Position numbers and translations under genes: made by a program
In this document: one piece after another, positions 16,164 to 23,709 of the stretch
How the letters are laid out: each line of letters starts with the position of its first letter
How positions within the stretch are numbered: position 1 is the first letter of the stretch
The notes under the pieces: generated by a model
Database searches by the model: none
What the model was told of the DNA's origin: nothing
Seen by the model: the letters and a program-made list of their open reading frames with translations, nothing else
DNA from: Roseburia sp.
GTDB taxonomy: Bacteria; Bacillota; Clostridia; Lachnospirales; Lachnospiraceae
Assembly (NCBI GenBank): GCA_023664685.1
Contig: JAMPFC010000014.1
Coordinates: forward strand, 1 to 46,855
DNA length: 46,855 nucleotides
Direction of reading: 5' to 3'

Positions 16164-16490
16164 CTACATAAAACTAATGATCATTTCTTTTGCTTCATTC
16201 CATAAATCCTCTGGACACTCCTCTTTAAACTGAGCATTCCTTGCGCCAACATCCAGCATCTTTGCCTGATCACACAAAATCACTCCCGTTGTCTGTGTGC
16301 GTTCATCCAATTCTATATGAAACGGATGCTTTTTATTGGTGTTAGTGATAGGACAAACCAATGCCAATGAGCTGTGATGATTCAAAATATCATTACTCAA
16401 GACAAGTGCCGGTCTTCTTCCACTCTGTTCATGCCCCTTTTGGGGATTAAAATCCATAACGATTATGTCACCTTGTTTATAATTTACCAC
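16164..16490 (-). CDS. mazF: Type II toxin, MazF/PemK endoribonuclease
   Basis: 108 aa. MazF signature: YKQGDIIVMDFNPQKGHEQSGRRPALVLSND near the N-terminus and VCPITNTNKKHPFHIEL in the middle, with GVILCDQAKMLD. The family cleaves single-stranded mRNA at short motifs. GTG start at 16490 overlaps the antitoxin end by 7 bases; AGGG is 8 bases upstream. Full length. Confidence 0.94.
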   Translation of the reverse strand: MVNYKQGDIIVMDFNPQKGHEQSGRRPALVLSNDILNHHSSLALVCPITNTNKKHPFHIELDERTQTTGVILCDQAKMLDVGARNAQFKEECPEDLWNEAKEMIISFM

Positions 16491-16801
16491 TGTTCATTCC
16501 CTACTGGATCACCCACATCAACCTCTTGCGTACTTTCGACATAAATTTCGTCAATCGGTTTTTTGTAGAATGTTTCCAACCTTTCTTGTAAATTAAGATA
16601 TTTAGGCTTATTGACTTTTTCAATCGTCATTTTCCCATCACATACACTTATTCCTATCGTATCATCTTCTTTTAAATTCATTTGTGATAATACTTCTTTT
16701 GATAATCGGATTCCCTGACTATTTCCCCATCTCCTTACTGTAGTTTTTGTCGTAAAGTTTATAATTTTGTCGCTAGTCATCCCATTGATTTTCATTTCCA
16801 T
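16484..16801 (-). CDS. mazE: MazE-type antitoxin, AbrB/SpoVT fold
   Basis: 105 aa. The swapped-hairpin DNA-binding domain is visible as TTVRRWGNSQGIRLSKEVLSQMNLKEDDTIGI, a classic MazE core. The acidic C-terminus (EIYVESTQEVDVGDPVGNEQW) is the toxin-binding tail. About 18 N-terminal residues precede the core, slightly longer than E. coli MazE. The start at 16801 has AGGGATGAC upstream; a second Met two codons later is possible. Confidence 0.9.
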   Translation of the reverse strand: MEMKINGMTSDKIINFTTKTTVRRWGNSQGIRLSKEVLSQMNLKEDDTIGISVCDGKMTIEKVNKPKYLNLQERLETFYKKPIDEIYVESTQEVDVGDPVGNEQW

Positions 16802-16900
16802 GTCATCCCTGTCTCTCTGTTCGTTTGTATACTATCCTATGTGTACATTGGTATCTTTGTATTTTAACTTTATATATGATGGAATATATATCTTATCATA

Positions 16901-16929
16901 AGTATATACAAAGTATATCCGCATGTCAA
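16901..16929 (-). promoter_or_regulatory. mazEF promoter with ATATAC-aaa-GTATAT operator
   Basis: Minus strand TTGACA (16929-16924) and TATACT (16906-16901) are 17 bp apart. ATATAC 16904-16909 and GTATAT 16913-16918 form a palindrome in the spacer and -10, a likely MazE binding site. The leader to the start codon is about 100 bases and AT-rich. Confidence 0.7.
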
Positions 16930-16945
16930 TAAAATATTTAAAAAT

Positions 16946-17353
16946 CTATTTCAAAATAGAAATCGTCGCAGAAAGCTCATCCGTCACACCCGTCCCTGTC
17001 AGGGTATACATAAGAGGAAGTTCTTCTTTTTCTGCGGTTTCCTCTTCCTTCTCCTCATCTGCCAAAACACTCTTGGAGTCCCCATATTTTTCTTCTTTTT
17101 TGTCTTCCAATGCCTTTTCGCGTGCCTTTCGTTCCTGTTCCCGAAGTTCTTCCTTTTCCTCCTCCATGCCTCGCTCAGTTTCTTCTTTATAATCCACTGC
17201 TCTCCCTGTAAATTCTGTAACATAGCCCATTGCCCGGTTCATCGTCGAGATATCACCCCTTCGCTCCGCCTCACGGTATACCCGCATAGGAACCTCTGTC
17301 ATTTTTATATTTGTCCCAGCGCCTAACAGCCCCTCCATCGTTTTTAAATTCAT
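16946..17353 (-). CDS. Small Glu/Lys-rich protein, predicted target of the LytTR regulator
   Basis: 135 aa from ATG 17353, preceded by AAGGGGGAC. The N-terminal 55 residues look folded (MNLKTMEGLLGAGTNIKMTE, VPMRVYREAERRGDISTMNRAMGYV), the middle is an extended charged helix rich in Glu and Lys (about 60-100), and the end is LPLMYTLTGTGVTDELSATISIL. No signal peptide or membrane segment. I recognise no family, though the N-terminal pattern feels like a conserved Lachnospiraceae protein. A double LytTR box lies 74 bases upstream and matches the one before the adjacent regulator operon, so this gene is probably controlled by it. Confidence 0.7.
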   Translation of the reverse strand: MNLKTMEGLLGAGTNIKMTEVPMRVYREAERRGDISTMNRAMGYVTEFTGRAVDYKEETERGMEEEKEELREQERKAREKALEDKKEEKYGDSKSVLADEEKEEETAEKEELPLMYTLTGTGVTDELSATISILK

Positions 17354-17427
17354 ATCTATGTCCCCCTTTACCATATTTTTTGTAGTTATCTTCTATTTCG
17401 TCCTCTCAGCCCAGTGGATTAGAACAA

Positions 17428-17459
17428 TGTCTTATACGGTTGTTTTTATGTCATGAACG
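17428..17459 (-). promoter_or_regulatory. LytTR direct-repeat binding site upstream of the small Glu/Lys-rich gene
   Basis: Minus strand: CGTTCATGACA, 10 bases (TAAAAACAAC), CGTATAAGACA, giving a 21-bp repeat period. It matches the block at 19498-19529 in 26 of 32 positions, including the spacer. It overlaps the last codons of the kinase gene and lies 74 bases before the start at 17353. Confidence 0.8.
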
Positions 17460-18725
17460 CCCATCCGGAACAGACGGAGGGATGAGGATTGAAATAGAAA
17501 AAATACCGTTTTCTGTCTCCAAATCAGCAACTCCGTTATATTTCAGTACTGTATCACGGATATTCGATAATCCAATTCCTCTCATTCCCGTTTTTCTTTT
17601 CTTTGAAACATAAGTCTCCTGTATTTTCTGCAAATGAGTTCCATTCTTTATTTTTAATAGAAAAAAATGACCAGACATCCCGGCCTGTATCTCAACAAAT
17701 TTTTCCGATGGCTGGTTCAATCTACTGCACTCCTCGATGGCATTATCAAGAGCATTTCCCATTATGATACAAAGATCGATCTCCTCCAAAGGGCAGCTCT
17801 TCGGAATCTGCATATGGCAATCCCACCTGATCTCCTTCTCTTTGCACTCCCTTTGTTTTTGACACAACAGGGCATCCAAAGCCTTATTTCCCGTAACGGT
17901 TTCATCCGCCCCGAATGCTCCAAATACAGCCATCTGCTCCAGATAATGCGCCATCTTTTCATATTCCCTGTTCTTTAACAATCCCGACAGACTGATCACA
18001 TGGTTTTTTATGTCATGCCGCAATTTCTCCATCTGGTCATACTGGTTCTCAAGTGCCCGGTATCCCTTCACTTCCCATTCATACTGCTCTCGTTTTCTCT
18101 GCTCCCATTCAAGCTTTTCCATGCCAAAAAAACAGCCGCCCGATGCACATAAAAAAATCAGCGTCAACAGACAGACTGCACCATGACTGAAAAGTTGATT
18201 ATAATATAAACTGTAATTTTCGCCGCCCCAAAACAAAACTCCGCTGCTTGCCCCCTGATTGTAAAGATCGATAATAACAATCATGACCACAAACGGAACG
18301 GTCTGAAGGATATACCACTCCCTGCACTTTTTCTCAAAAACAGCATCAAACCATTTCAGCAGAAAAAGACTGCTCACTGCAGTAGTCACAGCTTTCACAA
18401 AAAATTTCTCATTTCCCTCCCAAATGTCTGGAAGCGGATTACTCTCCTGTTTTACAACATGCCGGAATACCAGAACAAAAATAGATACAAACGACTCCAA
18501 AAAATTCCATACGAGCATTTCCGTCAGAATCAAAAGGACTGCCAGCCATATTCTCTTTTCAAACTGCGTCTGAAAAAACAGCAGGATCATCCCTGTAAAA
18601 AATATATGCCATGACAGCGTGCAGATAATATAAGGAAGCCGCCCTGTTCCACTAAGATTTCCGAAAAAAATATACCCGAGAAAAAGCATCACCACTAACA
18701 CGATCTCCCTCATCCGAAGCCTCAT
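17451..18725 (-). CDS. GHKL-domain sensor histidine kinase, AgrC-like
   Basis: 424 aa. The N-terminal half has about six membrane helices (residues 8-20, 31-51, 58-88, 112-125, 140-153, 183-200), followed by a short helix and the H-box LRHDIKNH (His237). The GHKL ATPase domain shows NALDNAIEEC (N box) and MRGIGLSNIRD (G box). This architecture is the peptide-sensing AgrC/VirS class. The start overlaps the stop of the upstream response regulator by 4 bases (18722-18725). No agrB/agrD-like peptide gene is visible nearby, so the signal is unknown. Confidence 0.88.
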   Translation of the reverse strand: MRLRMREIVLVVMLFLGYIFFGNLSGTGRLPYIICTLSWHIFFTGMILLFFQTQFEKRIWLAVLLILTEMLVWNFLESFVSIFVLVFRHVVKQESNPLPDIWEGNEKFFVKAVTTAVSSLFLLKWFDAVFEKKCREWYILQTVPFVVMIVIIDLYNQGASSGVLFWGGENYSLYYNQLFSHGAVCLLTLIFLCASGGCFFGMEKLEWEQRKREQYEWEVKGYRALENQYDQMEKLRHDIKNHVISLSGLLKNREYEKMAHYLEQMAVFGAFGADETVTGNKALDALLCQKQRECKEKEIRWDCHMQIPKSCPLEEIDLCIIMGNALDNAIEECSRLNQPSEKFVEIQAGMSGHFFLLKIKNGTHLQKIQETYVSKKRKTGMRGIGLSNIRDTVLKYNGVADLETENGIFSISILIPPSVPDGRS

Positions 18726-19438
18726 AAAATCCCTCCGTTCCGCTTCATATAACAGAGCATTTTCTTACAAAATTCCGCATATCTCCTGCGTGAGATCAAG
18801 ATCCGTTCTTCATTATCTAAAACTGCCTCTTGGCGATCATAGCCGCTAATATGCCGGAGATTTACAAAAAAACTTTTATGGCACCGGAAAAAGTCTTTGT
18901 CACATAACCGGTTTTCAATACTCCCAAGCTGCTCATAACAGACAAAAACATCTTCTTTTCCGTGTATCAAAATCTTTCTCCCTCTCGCCTCAAAATAATA
19001 AATATCCTCCAAAAATAATTTCTTTTTTTCCCGCTCTTTCTTTATGATGATAAAGCCCTGCTCCTCCTGTCTGTCTTTCATGATTGCCCTCTGCAGTACA
19101 TGCCTCAGTTTTTTCTCATCGACTGGTTTTACCAAATACCAGAACGCATCCACCTCATATGATTCATATATATATTTCCTGCTTGATGACAAAAAGATTA
19201 AAATTTTTCCAACCGCTCTCTCTCGGCACACTTTTGCGACCTCAATGCCATCCATCCCCGGCATGATAATATCCAGAAAAATAATATCAAACTGCTCCGA
19301 TGCCTGCAACAGTTCCGCCCCGCTGTGAAAGCGGCGCATCACACATGGGATCTGCATTTCCTCAAGCACTCCCTGTATCTTTTTGCAAATTCCAATATTT
19401 TCCACTACCTCATCATCGCACACTGCGACTGCTAACAT
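18722..19438 (-). CDS. LytTR-family response regulator, AgrA-like
   Basis: 238 aa from ATG 19438 (MLAVAVCDDE), preceded by AGGTGGTCATA. The receiver domain has acidic CDDE (7-10), phospho-acceptor Asp56 in IIFLDIIMPGMDG, and KPVDEKKL with the conserved Lys. A C-terminal LytTR domain follows (IYYFEARGRKILIHG, FFRCHKSFFVNLRHI). LytTR regulators bind two direct repeats about 21 bp apart. Just such repeats lie 60 bases upstream and again before the gene at 16946, so positive or negative autoregulation is likely. Confidence 0.92.
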   Translation of the reverse strand: MLAVAVCDDEVVENIGICKKIQGVLEEMQIPCVMRRFHSGAELLQASEQFDIIFLDIIMPGMDGIEVAKVCRERAVGKILIFLSSSRKYIYESYEVDAFWYLVKPVDEKKLRHVLQRAIMKDRQEEQGFIIIKKEREKKKLFLEDIYYFEARGRKILIHGKEDVFVCYEQLGSIENRLCDKDFFRCHKSFFVNLRHISGYDRQEAVLDNEERILISRRRYAEFCKKMLCYMKRNGGIL

Positions 19439-19497
19439 TATGACCACCTGCCTTCCCATATTGATATCGGCAAAAACTGCCCTCTGTCTCTGCCGGA

Positions 19498-19529
19498 TGT
19501 CATAAACGGTCGTTTTTCTGTCACAAACG
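19498..19529 (-). promoter_or_regulatory. LytTR direct-repeat binding site upstream of the agrA/agrC-like operon
   Basis: Minus strand: CGTTTGTGACA, 10 bases (GAAAAACGAC), CGTTTATGACA. The 21-bp period and the GTTTATG core fit the LytTR consensus known for AlgR/AgrA/VirR-type regulators. It ends 59 bases before the regulator start codon. Confidence 0.85.
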
Positions 19530-19603
19530 AAAATAACCGGTAAGTTACAGGAACAGACACAGGTCGGTCTGCGAACGGTTTCCTGCGGTTTACCGGTTAT
19601 TTT
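19530..19603 (-). terminator. Terminator hairpin of the hydratase gene
   Basis: TTACCGGTTATTTT (19590-19603) and AAAATAACCGGTAA (19530-19543) form a perfect 14-bp base stem, with a second stem CAGGAA 19548-19553 / TTCCTG 19580-19585 inside. On the minus strand it ends in TTATTTTCG. It lies just after the hydratase stop codon and could also act from the other side. Confidence 0.7.
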
Positions 19604-19631
19604 ATGAAATAATAATTCAGCAAAAGCTGTG

Positions 19632-21920
19632 TTATGCCTTTTTGTTATAATTGATCAGGCAGCCTTTCAGGATGATCTCGCGCTCATCGTCTGTCAGCGC
19701 TCCGAGACGAAGCTCCATCTCTTTCATGCCTTTATTTGCCACATAAGCCTTTACGGTATCACTCTTTTCCTGAATTGCCTTTTTGATATCCTTTACAAAG
19801 ATATAATCGTCCTTGTCAAAAGGAAGTTCTCCGTCAAATACAAACGGAAGCATTCCCCAGTTGATCAGATTGGAACGGTATCTCTTTGTCGCATATTCCC
19901 TTGCAATATTTGCCATTCCGCCGAGAACCCTCTGGCAGCTCGCCGCCTGTTCTCTCGCCGAACCATCGCCCGGTTTTACCGCAAAGATCACACTTCCAAT
20001 TTCGGTCTGTTCCGGAACAACATCAAACGTTTCAGAAACTGCGGCATACACATTTTTCAACTCCGGATCGATAGCATAAATGTCTTCTCCGGCAAGACGT
20101 GCTTTCTCCGCCTTCTGCACCTCTTTTGCTTTTCCGACATATGCCGGATCTTTTCTGGAAAGCGTAAACTCCGCCAGACCAAGTGGATTGGAACGGTAAG
20201 AAGAAGTTTCCCCGGAAGGAATCAGCTCATCGGTTGTCGTAACCGGATCATGGATCATCGAAACCGCCTTTAACAGCACATGGTCGGTCAATGGGAACAT
20301 TTCCGGCCAGTCCACGATATTCGGGCCAAATTTGATTTCTACCGACGGATCTGCTTTTCCTGTGCCATCATAAACACGGTTTTCATAAATGCTCTTATCA
20401 AAGAAATATTTCGGCTTTTTGAAGTTCACATCGACGTCTGTCGCCGCCGTCAGATAGCCCTGATTTGCCGCTGTGGCTGCGATTGAACGAGCATCCATAA
20501 GCGCCACGGAGGCAATCTGTCCGCTCGTCACTTTCGACCCCTCACGGTTCGGGAAATTACGTGTCGAGTGGCGGATGCTGAGACCCTTATTGGATGGTAC
20601 ATCCCCGGCGCCAAAACATGGGCCGCAGAATGCAGTACGCACGGTCGCTCCTGTCGCCATCAGATCTGCGATCGAACCATTTTTCACAAGTTCCATAAAT
20701 ACCGGCTGGCTTGCCGGATATACACTCAATGAAAATTCATCCGCGCCGATAAATTTGCCGCGGAGGATATCTGCCGCATCACAGATATTTTCAAAACCGC
20801 CTCCGGCACAACCGGCGATCACGCCCTGCTCCACATACAATTTTCCGTCATGGATCTTATCGGTCAGGGTAAAATCAATATCTTTGTTATTATCAAGGCT
20901 CACTAACGCCTTCTTTTCCACATCACGCAAAACATCTTCAAGATTCTCATTCAGCTCTTCGATCGAATATACGTTGCTCGGATGGAATGGCATTGCGATC
21001 ATCGGTCTGACCGCCGACAGATCCACCTCGACAACACCGTCATAATATGCCACCTTCTCCGGTGCGATCTCAGCAAAATCCCCACTCCTGCCATGAATAT
21101 CATAAAATTCCTTCACCTGACTGTCTGTGCGCCAGATCGAGGAGAGGCAAGTCGTCTCCGTCGTCATTACATCAATACCGATCCGGTAATCCACACTCAG
21201 ATTATCGATTCCATCCCCGATAAATTCCATGACCTTATTATTTACATATCCATTTTCAAACACAGCGCCAATGATCGCCAGAGCAATATCCTGCGGGCCA
21301 ACGCCCTTCTCCGGCTTGCCGGTCAGATGAACCGCTACGACACCCGGCATCGGAATGTCATATGTCTGCTCCAAAAGCTGTTTTACGATCTCCGGGCCGC
21401 CCTCGCCCATCGCCATCGTACCGAGCGCCCCATATCGGGTGTGGCTGTCAGAGCCAAGGATCATTTTCCCACCGCCAGCCAGCATTTCCCTTGCAAACTG
21501 ATGGATCACTGCCTGATGAGGAGGCACATAGATGCCGCCATATTTTTTGGCGCAGGAGAGACCAAAGACATGGTCGTCCTCATTGATCGTCCCGCCTACT
21601 GCGCATAGGCTGTTATGGCAATTCGTCAGCACATAGGGTACTGGAAACTTTTCAAGTCCCGACGCTCTTGCGGTCTGAAGGATTCCCACAAATGTTATAT
21701 CATGGGAAGTCAGTTTATCAAATTTTATTTTCAACTGATCCATATTTCCGGAAATATTGTGCGCCTCCAAAATGTGGTATGCCATCGTACCTTTTGCCGC
21801 TTCTGCTTTGTCCGTTTTGGCACCAGTCTTTTTTTCCACTGCCAGAAGTGCCTCGCTGCCATCCGGAATCAATTCCGTTCCATTTACAAGATACGCCCCG
21901 CCTTCATATAAATTTATCAT
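19632..21920 (-). CDS. Aconitase-superfamily hydratase, YbhJ-like
   Basis: 762 aa iron-sulfur hydro-lyase. Cluster and active-site motifs: [12 protein letters not shown] (near 98), [41 protein letters not shown], the CxxC pair [11 protein letters not shown], and [32 protein letters not shown] swivelling C-terminal domain follows ([13 protein letters not shown]). All cluster cysteines expected for the family are present. The sequence style fits the monomeric putative hydratase YbhJ branch more than housekeeping aconitase, so the substrate is uncertain (citrate/isocitrate or a related tricarboxylate). AAGGAGAGAGACAG precedes ATG 21920. Monocistronic, with its own promoter and terminator. Confidence 0.88.
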   Translation of the reverse strand: MINLYEGGAYLVNGTELIPDGSEALLAVEKKTGAKTDKAEAAKGTMAYHILEAHNISGNMDQLKIKFDKLTSHDITFVGILQTARASGLEKFPVPYVLTNCHNSLCAVGGTINEDDHVFGLSCAKKYGGIYVPPHQAVIHQFAREMLAGGGKMILGSDSHTRYGALGTMAMGEGGPEIVKQLLEQTYDIPMPGVVAVHLTGKPEKGVGPQDIALAIIGAVFENGYVNNKVMEFIGDGIDNLSVDYRIGIDVMTTETTCLSSIWRTDSQVKEFYDIHGRSGDFAEIAPEKVAYYDGVVEVDLSAVRPMIAMPFHPSNVYSIEELNENLEDVLRDVEKKALVSLDNNKDIDFTLTDKIHDGKLYVEQGVIAGCAGGGFENICDAADILRGKFIGADEFSLSVYPASQPVFMELVKNGSIADLMATGATVRTAFCGPCFGAGDVPSNKGLSIRHSTRNFPNREGSKVTSGQIASVALMDARSIAATAANQGYLTAATDVDVNFKKPKYFFDKSIYENRVYDGTGKADPSVEIKFGPNIVDWPEMFPLTDHVLLKAVSMIHDPVTTTDELIPSGETSSYRSNPLGLAEFTLSRKDPAYVGKAKEVQKAEKARLAGEDIYAIDPELKNVYAAVSETFDVVPEQTEIGSVIFAVKPGDGSAREQAASCQRVLGGMANIAREYATKRYRSNLINWGMLPFVFDGELPFDKDDYIFVKDIKKAIQEKSDTVKAYVANKGMKEMELRLGALTDDEREIILKGCLINYNKKA

Positions 21921-21983
21921 CTGTCTCTCTCCTTTACTACAAAATCAATGGATTCATTATCCCTTTCAACATCCCGATTCAAT

Positions 21984-22012
21984 ATTATACTTCCAAACAC
22001 AAAATATTGCAA
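21984..22012 (-). promoter_or_regulatory. Promoter of the hydratase gene
   Basis: Minus strand TTGCAA (22012-22007) and TATAAT (21989-21984) are 17 bp apart, 63 bases before the start codon, in the gap after scpB. Confidence 0.65.
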
Positions 22013-22019
22013 ATAGATT

Positions 22020-22655
22020 TTAAAACTCCTGCATTACCTGCATTTCGCTCCCCGGCATCCCGCCCTCCTGCATTTCACGCATCACTTCCCGCTCAGCCTC
22101 CTCCTTAAAGCTGTCGATCGTCTCCTGATTTAAAATCGGAAGCTCATCCAGTGACTCAATGCCAAAATAGCGCAGAAACTCTTCCGTTGTAGCAAACAAA
22201 ATCGGACGCCCCGGCGCATCCAGACGCCCCGTCTCGCAGATCAAACCGTATTCGATCAGTTTATTGACTGCATGGTCACATTTGACCCCTCGTATCTTCT
22301 CGATCTCAAGCCTTGTGATCGGCTGCTTGTACGCCACAATGGAAAGCGTCTCAAGCATGACATCGGTAAGCACATGCTTCTTCGGGACATGCGCCACCTT
22401 GATCAAATACTCATACATTTCCGGCTTTGTACAGAGCTGAAACGAACCATCAAGCTCAATAATGCGGATTCCCCGGTCTTCCTCTTCATATTTTGTCATC
22501 ATATTCCGGATCAGCCGCCGGACGGTATCATCGTCATGTTCCACCGCCGCCGCGATCCGCTCTACCTCAACTGCCTCTCCCATCGTAAATAAAACCGCTT
22601 CAATTACCGCCTCTAATTCCTTTATATTCAAAATAATTTCCTCTCTTTCCGGCAA
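22020..22655 (-). CDS. scpB: Segregation and condensation protein B
   Basis: 211 aa. Two winged-helix domains of the kleisin-interacting ScpB family: LEAVIEAVLFTMGEAVEVERIA at the start, LSIVAYKQPITRLEIEKIRGVKCDHAVNKLIEYGLI (second WH), GRPILFATTEEFLRYFGI. It forms the Smc-ScpA-ScpB condensin for chromosome segregation. TTG 22655 is used, with AGGGG five bases upstream; TTG 22631, closer to the usual family N-terminus, is an alternative. It follows scpA by 15 bases. Confidence 0.94.
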   Translation of the reverse strand: MPEREEIILNIKELEAVIEAVLFTMGEAVEVERIAAAVEHDDDTVRRLIRNMMTKYEEEDRGIRIIELDGSFQLCTKPEMYEYLIKVAHVPKKHVLTDVMLETLSIVAYKQPITRLEIEKIRGVKCDHAVNKLIEYGLICETGRLDAPGRPILFATTEEFLRYFGIESLDELPILNQETIDSFKEEAEREVMREMQEGGMPGSEMQVMQEF

Positions 22656-22670
22656 TATATCCCCTGACCG

Positions 22671-23420
22671 TTACGCCTCTTCCCGGTATGTGATCAGAAT
22701 ATCATCAAAAATATTTTTCTGCACGATGGAAAGCTTCCCTACTTTCATCATCTCCAAAATACCAAGAAACGTCACAATAACATATGTTTTTCCTGCCCCA
22801 TTCTCCAACACTTTCCGAAAGCTGAACGTCCTGTGCTTTTTCGCATAGTCCTCAAGAAAGACAATGTGATCCTCCAGACTGATCTCCTCTTTTTCAATCT
22901 CGCCAAACTTACTGCGGATCGGGTCGATCTTGTCCACCTGTTTTTTCATTACCGAATTGAAAATCCCCTGCAGTTTTGCGAGAGTCACGTCACTCAGCAG
23001 TTCTTCAATCGGCACTTCCTCTTTAAAATCCCGGATCTCCTCCGGAATCGAAGGTTCTTTAAAGATCATTCTTCCGGCATCGATCTGCCGGTCTTTTAAC
23101 TCAAATGAAGCATATTTGTACATCTTGTACTCAAGGATCCTTTCCACAAGCTCCTGTCTTGGGTCCTCATATTCTTCTTCCTCTTCCTCCTCCGGCGGGA
23201 GAAGCATCTTGGATTTGATCCGGACAAGCGTCGCTGCCATGACGAGAAACTCACTCATCACATCCATGTCCCTTGTCTCCATCTGTTTTATGTAATCCAA
23301 ATACTGCTCGGTGATCAGAACAATCGGAATATCATAGATATCCACTTTATTTTTCTCGATCAGATGTAAAAGCAGATCAAGCGGCCCCTCAAAGACCTCC
23401 AGTTTGACCGGTATTCCCAT
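22671..23420 (-). CDS. scpA: Segregation and condensation protein A (kleisin)
   Basis: 249 aa. The N-terminal signature PVKLEVFEGPLDLLLHLIEKNKVDIYDIPI binds Smc. The acidic linker EEEEEEYEDPRQEL is typical of ScpA, and the C-terminal winged helix (ILEMMKVGKLSIVQKNIFDDI) binds the Smc head. ATG 23420 is chosen over the upstream GTG because AGAGGA is better spaced. It is the first gene of the scpAB unit; smc itself is not in the window. Confidence 0.95.
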   Translation of the reverse strand: MGIPVKLEVFEGPLDLLLHLIEKNKVDIYDIPIVLITEQYLDYIKQMETRDMDVMSEFLVMAATLVRIKSKMLLPPEEEEEEEYEDPRQELVERILEYKMYKYASFELKDRQIDAGRMIFKEPSIPEEIRDFKEEVPIEELLSDVTLAKLQGIFNSVMKKQVDKIDPIRSKFGEIEKEEISLEDHIVFLEDYAKKHRTFSFRKVLENGAGKTYVIVTFLGILEMMKVGKLSIVQKNIFDDILITYREEA

Positions 23421-23521
23421 GTTCCTCACTTCCTCTTTTCTTCCACAAATTATATCCCGTCCAAAAGCCTACGCACTTTAGTATAACTTATTTTGGTCAT
23501 TCAAGCAAGAAAAAAAACGGC

Positions 23522-23672
23522 CTGCAGCCACGGAAATCAATTTTAAATGACGACTGTTCTTGAAACAGGTAAACTTCGTACAAAAGCGGGAGTATTTTCC
23601 CTGCTGCTGTACGAAGTTTTACTAGTACTCCCTGAACAGCCGTCATCAAAAATTGATTTCCGTGGTCTGCAG
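23522..23672. repeat. Long palindromic element, copy 1
   Basis: 151-base imperfect inverted repeat. The outer stem is CCACGGAAATCAATTTT 23528-23544 with its exact complement 23649-23665, flanked by CTGCAG on both sides. ATGACGaCTGTTC 23547-23559 pairs with 23634-23646 (one mismatch), and GTAAACTTCGTACA 23569-23582 with 23608-23622. Its terminal about 29 bases match copy 2 at 26699 onward in 23 positions. It sits between scpA and the end of the secreted-protein gene and holds no coding potential. Confidence 0.85.
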
Positions 23673-23709
23673 CTGACTAAACTTGACAGACCGTTCATTT
23701 TTTCTATTT

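Noticed and set aside
17353-19632. AgrB/AgrD-like peptide genes near the LytTR system
   Set aside because: I looked at the gaps on both strands and found no processing protease or short peptide gene with a ribosome binding site.
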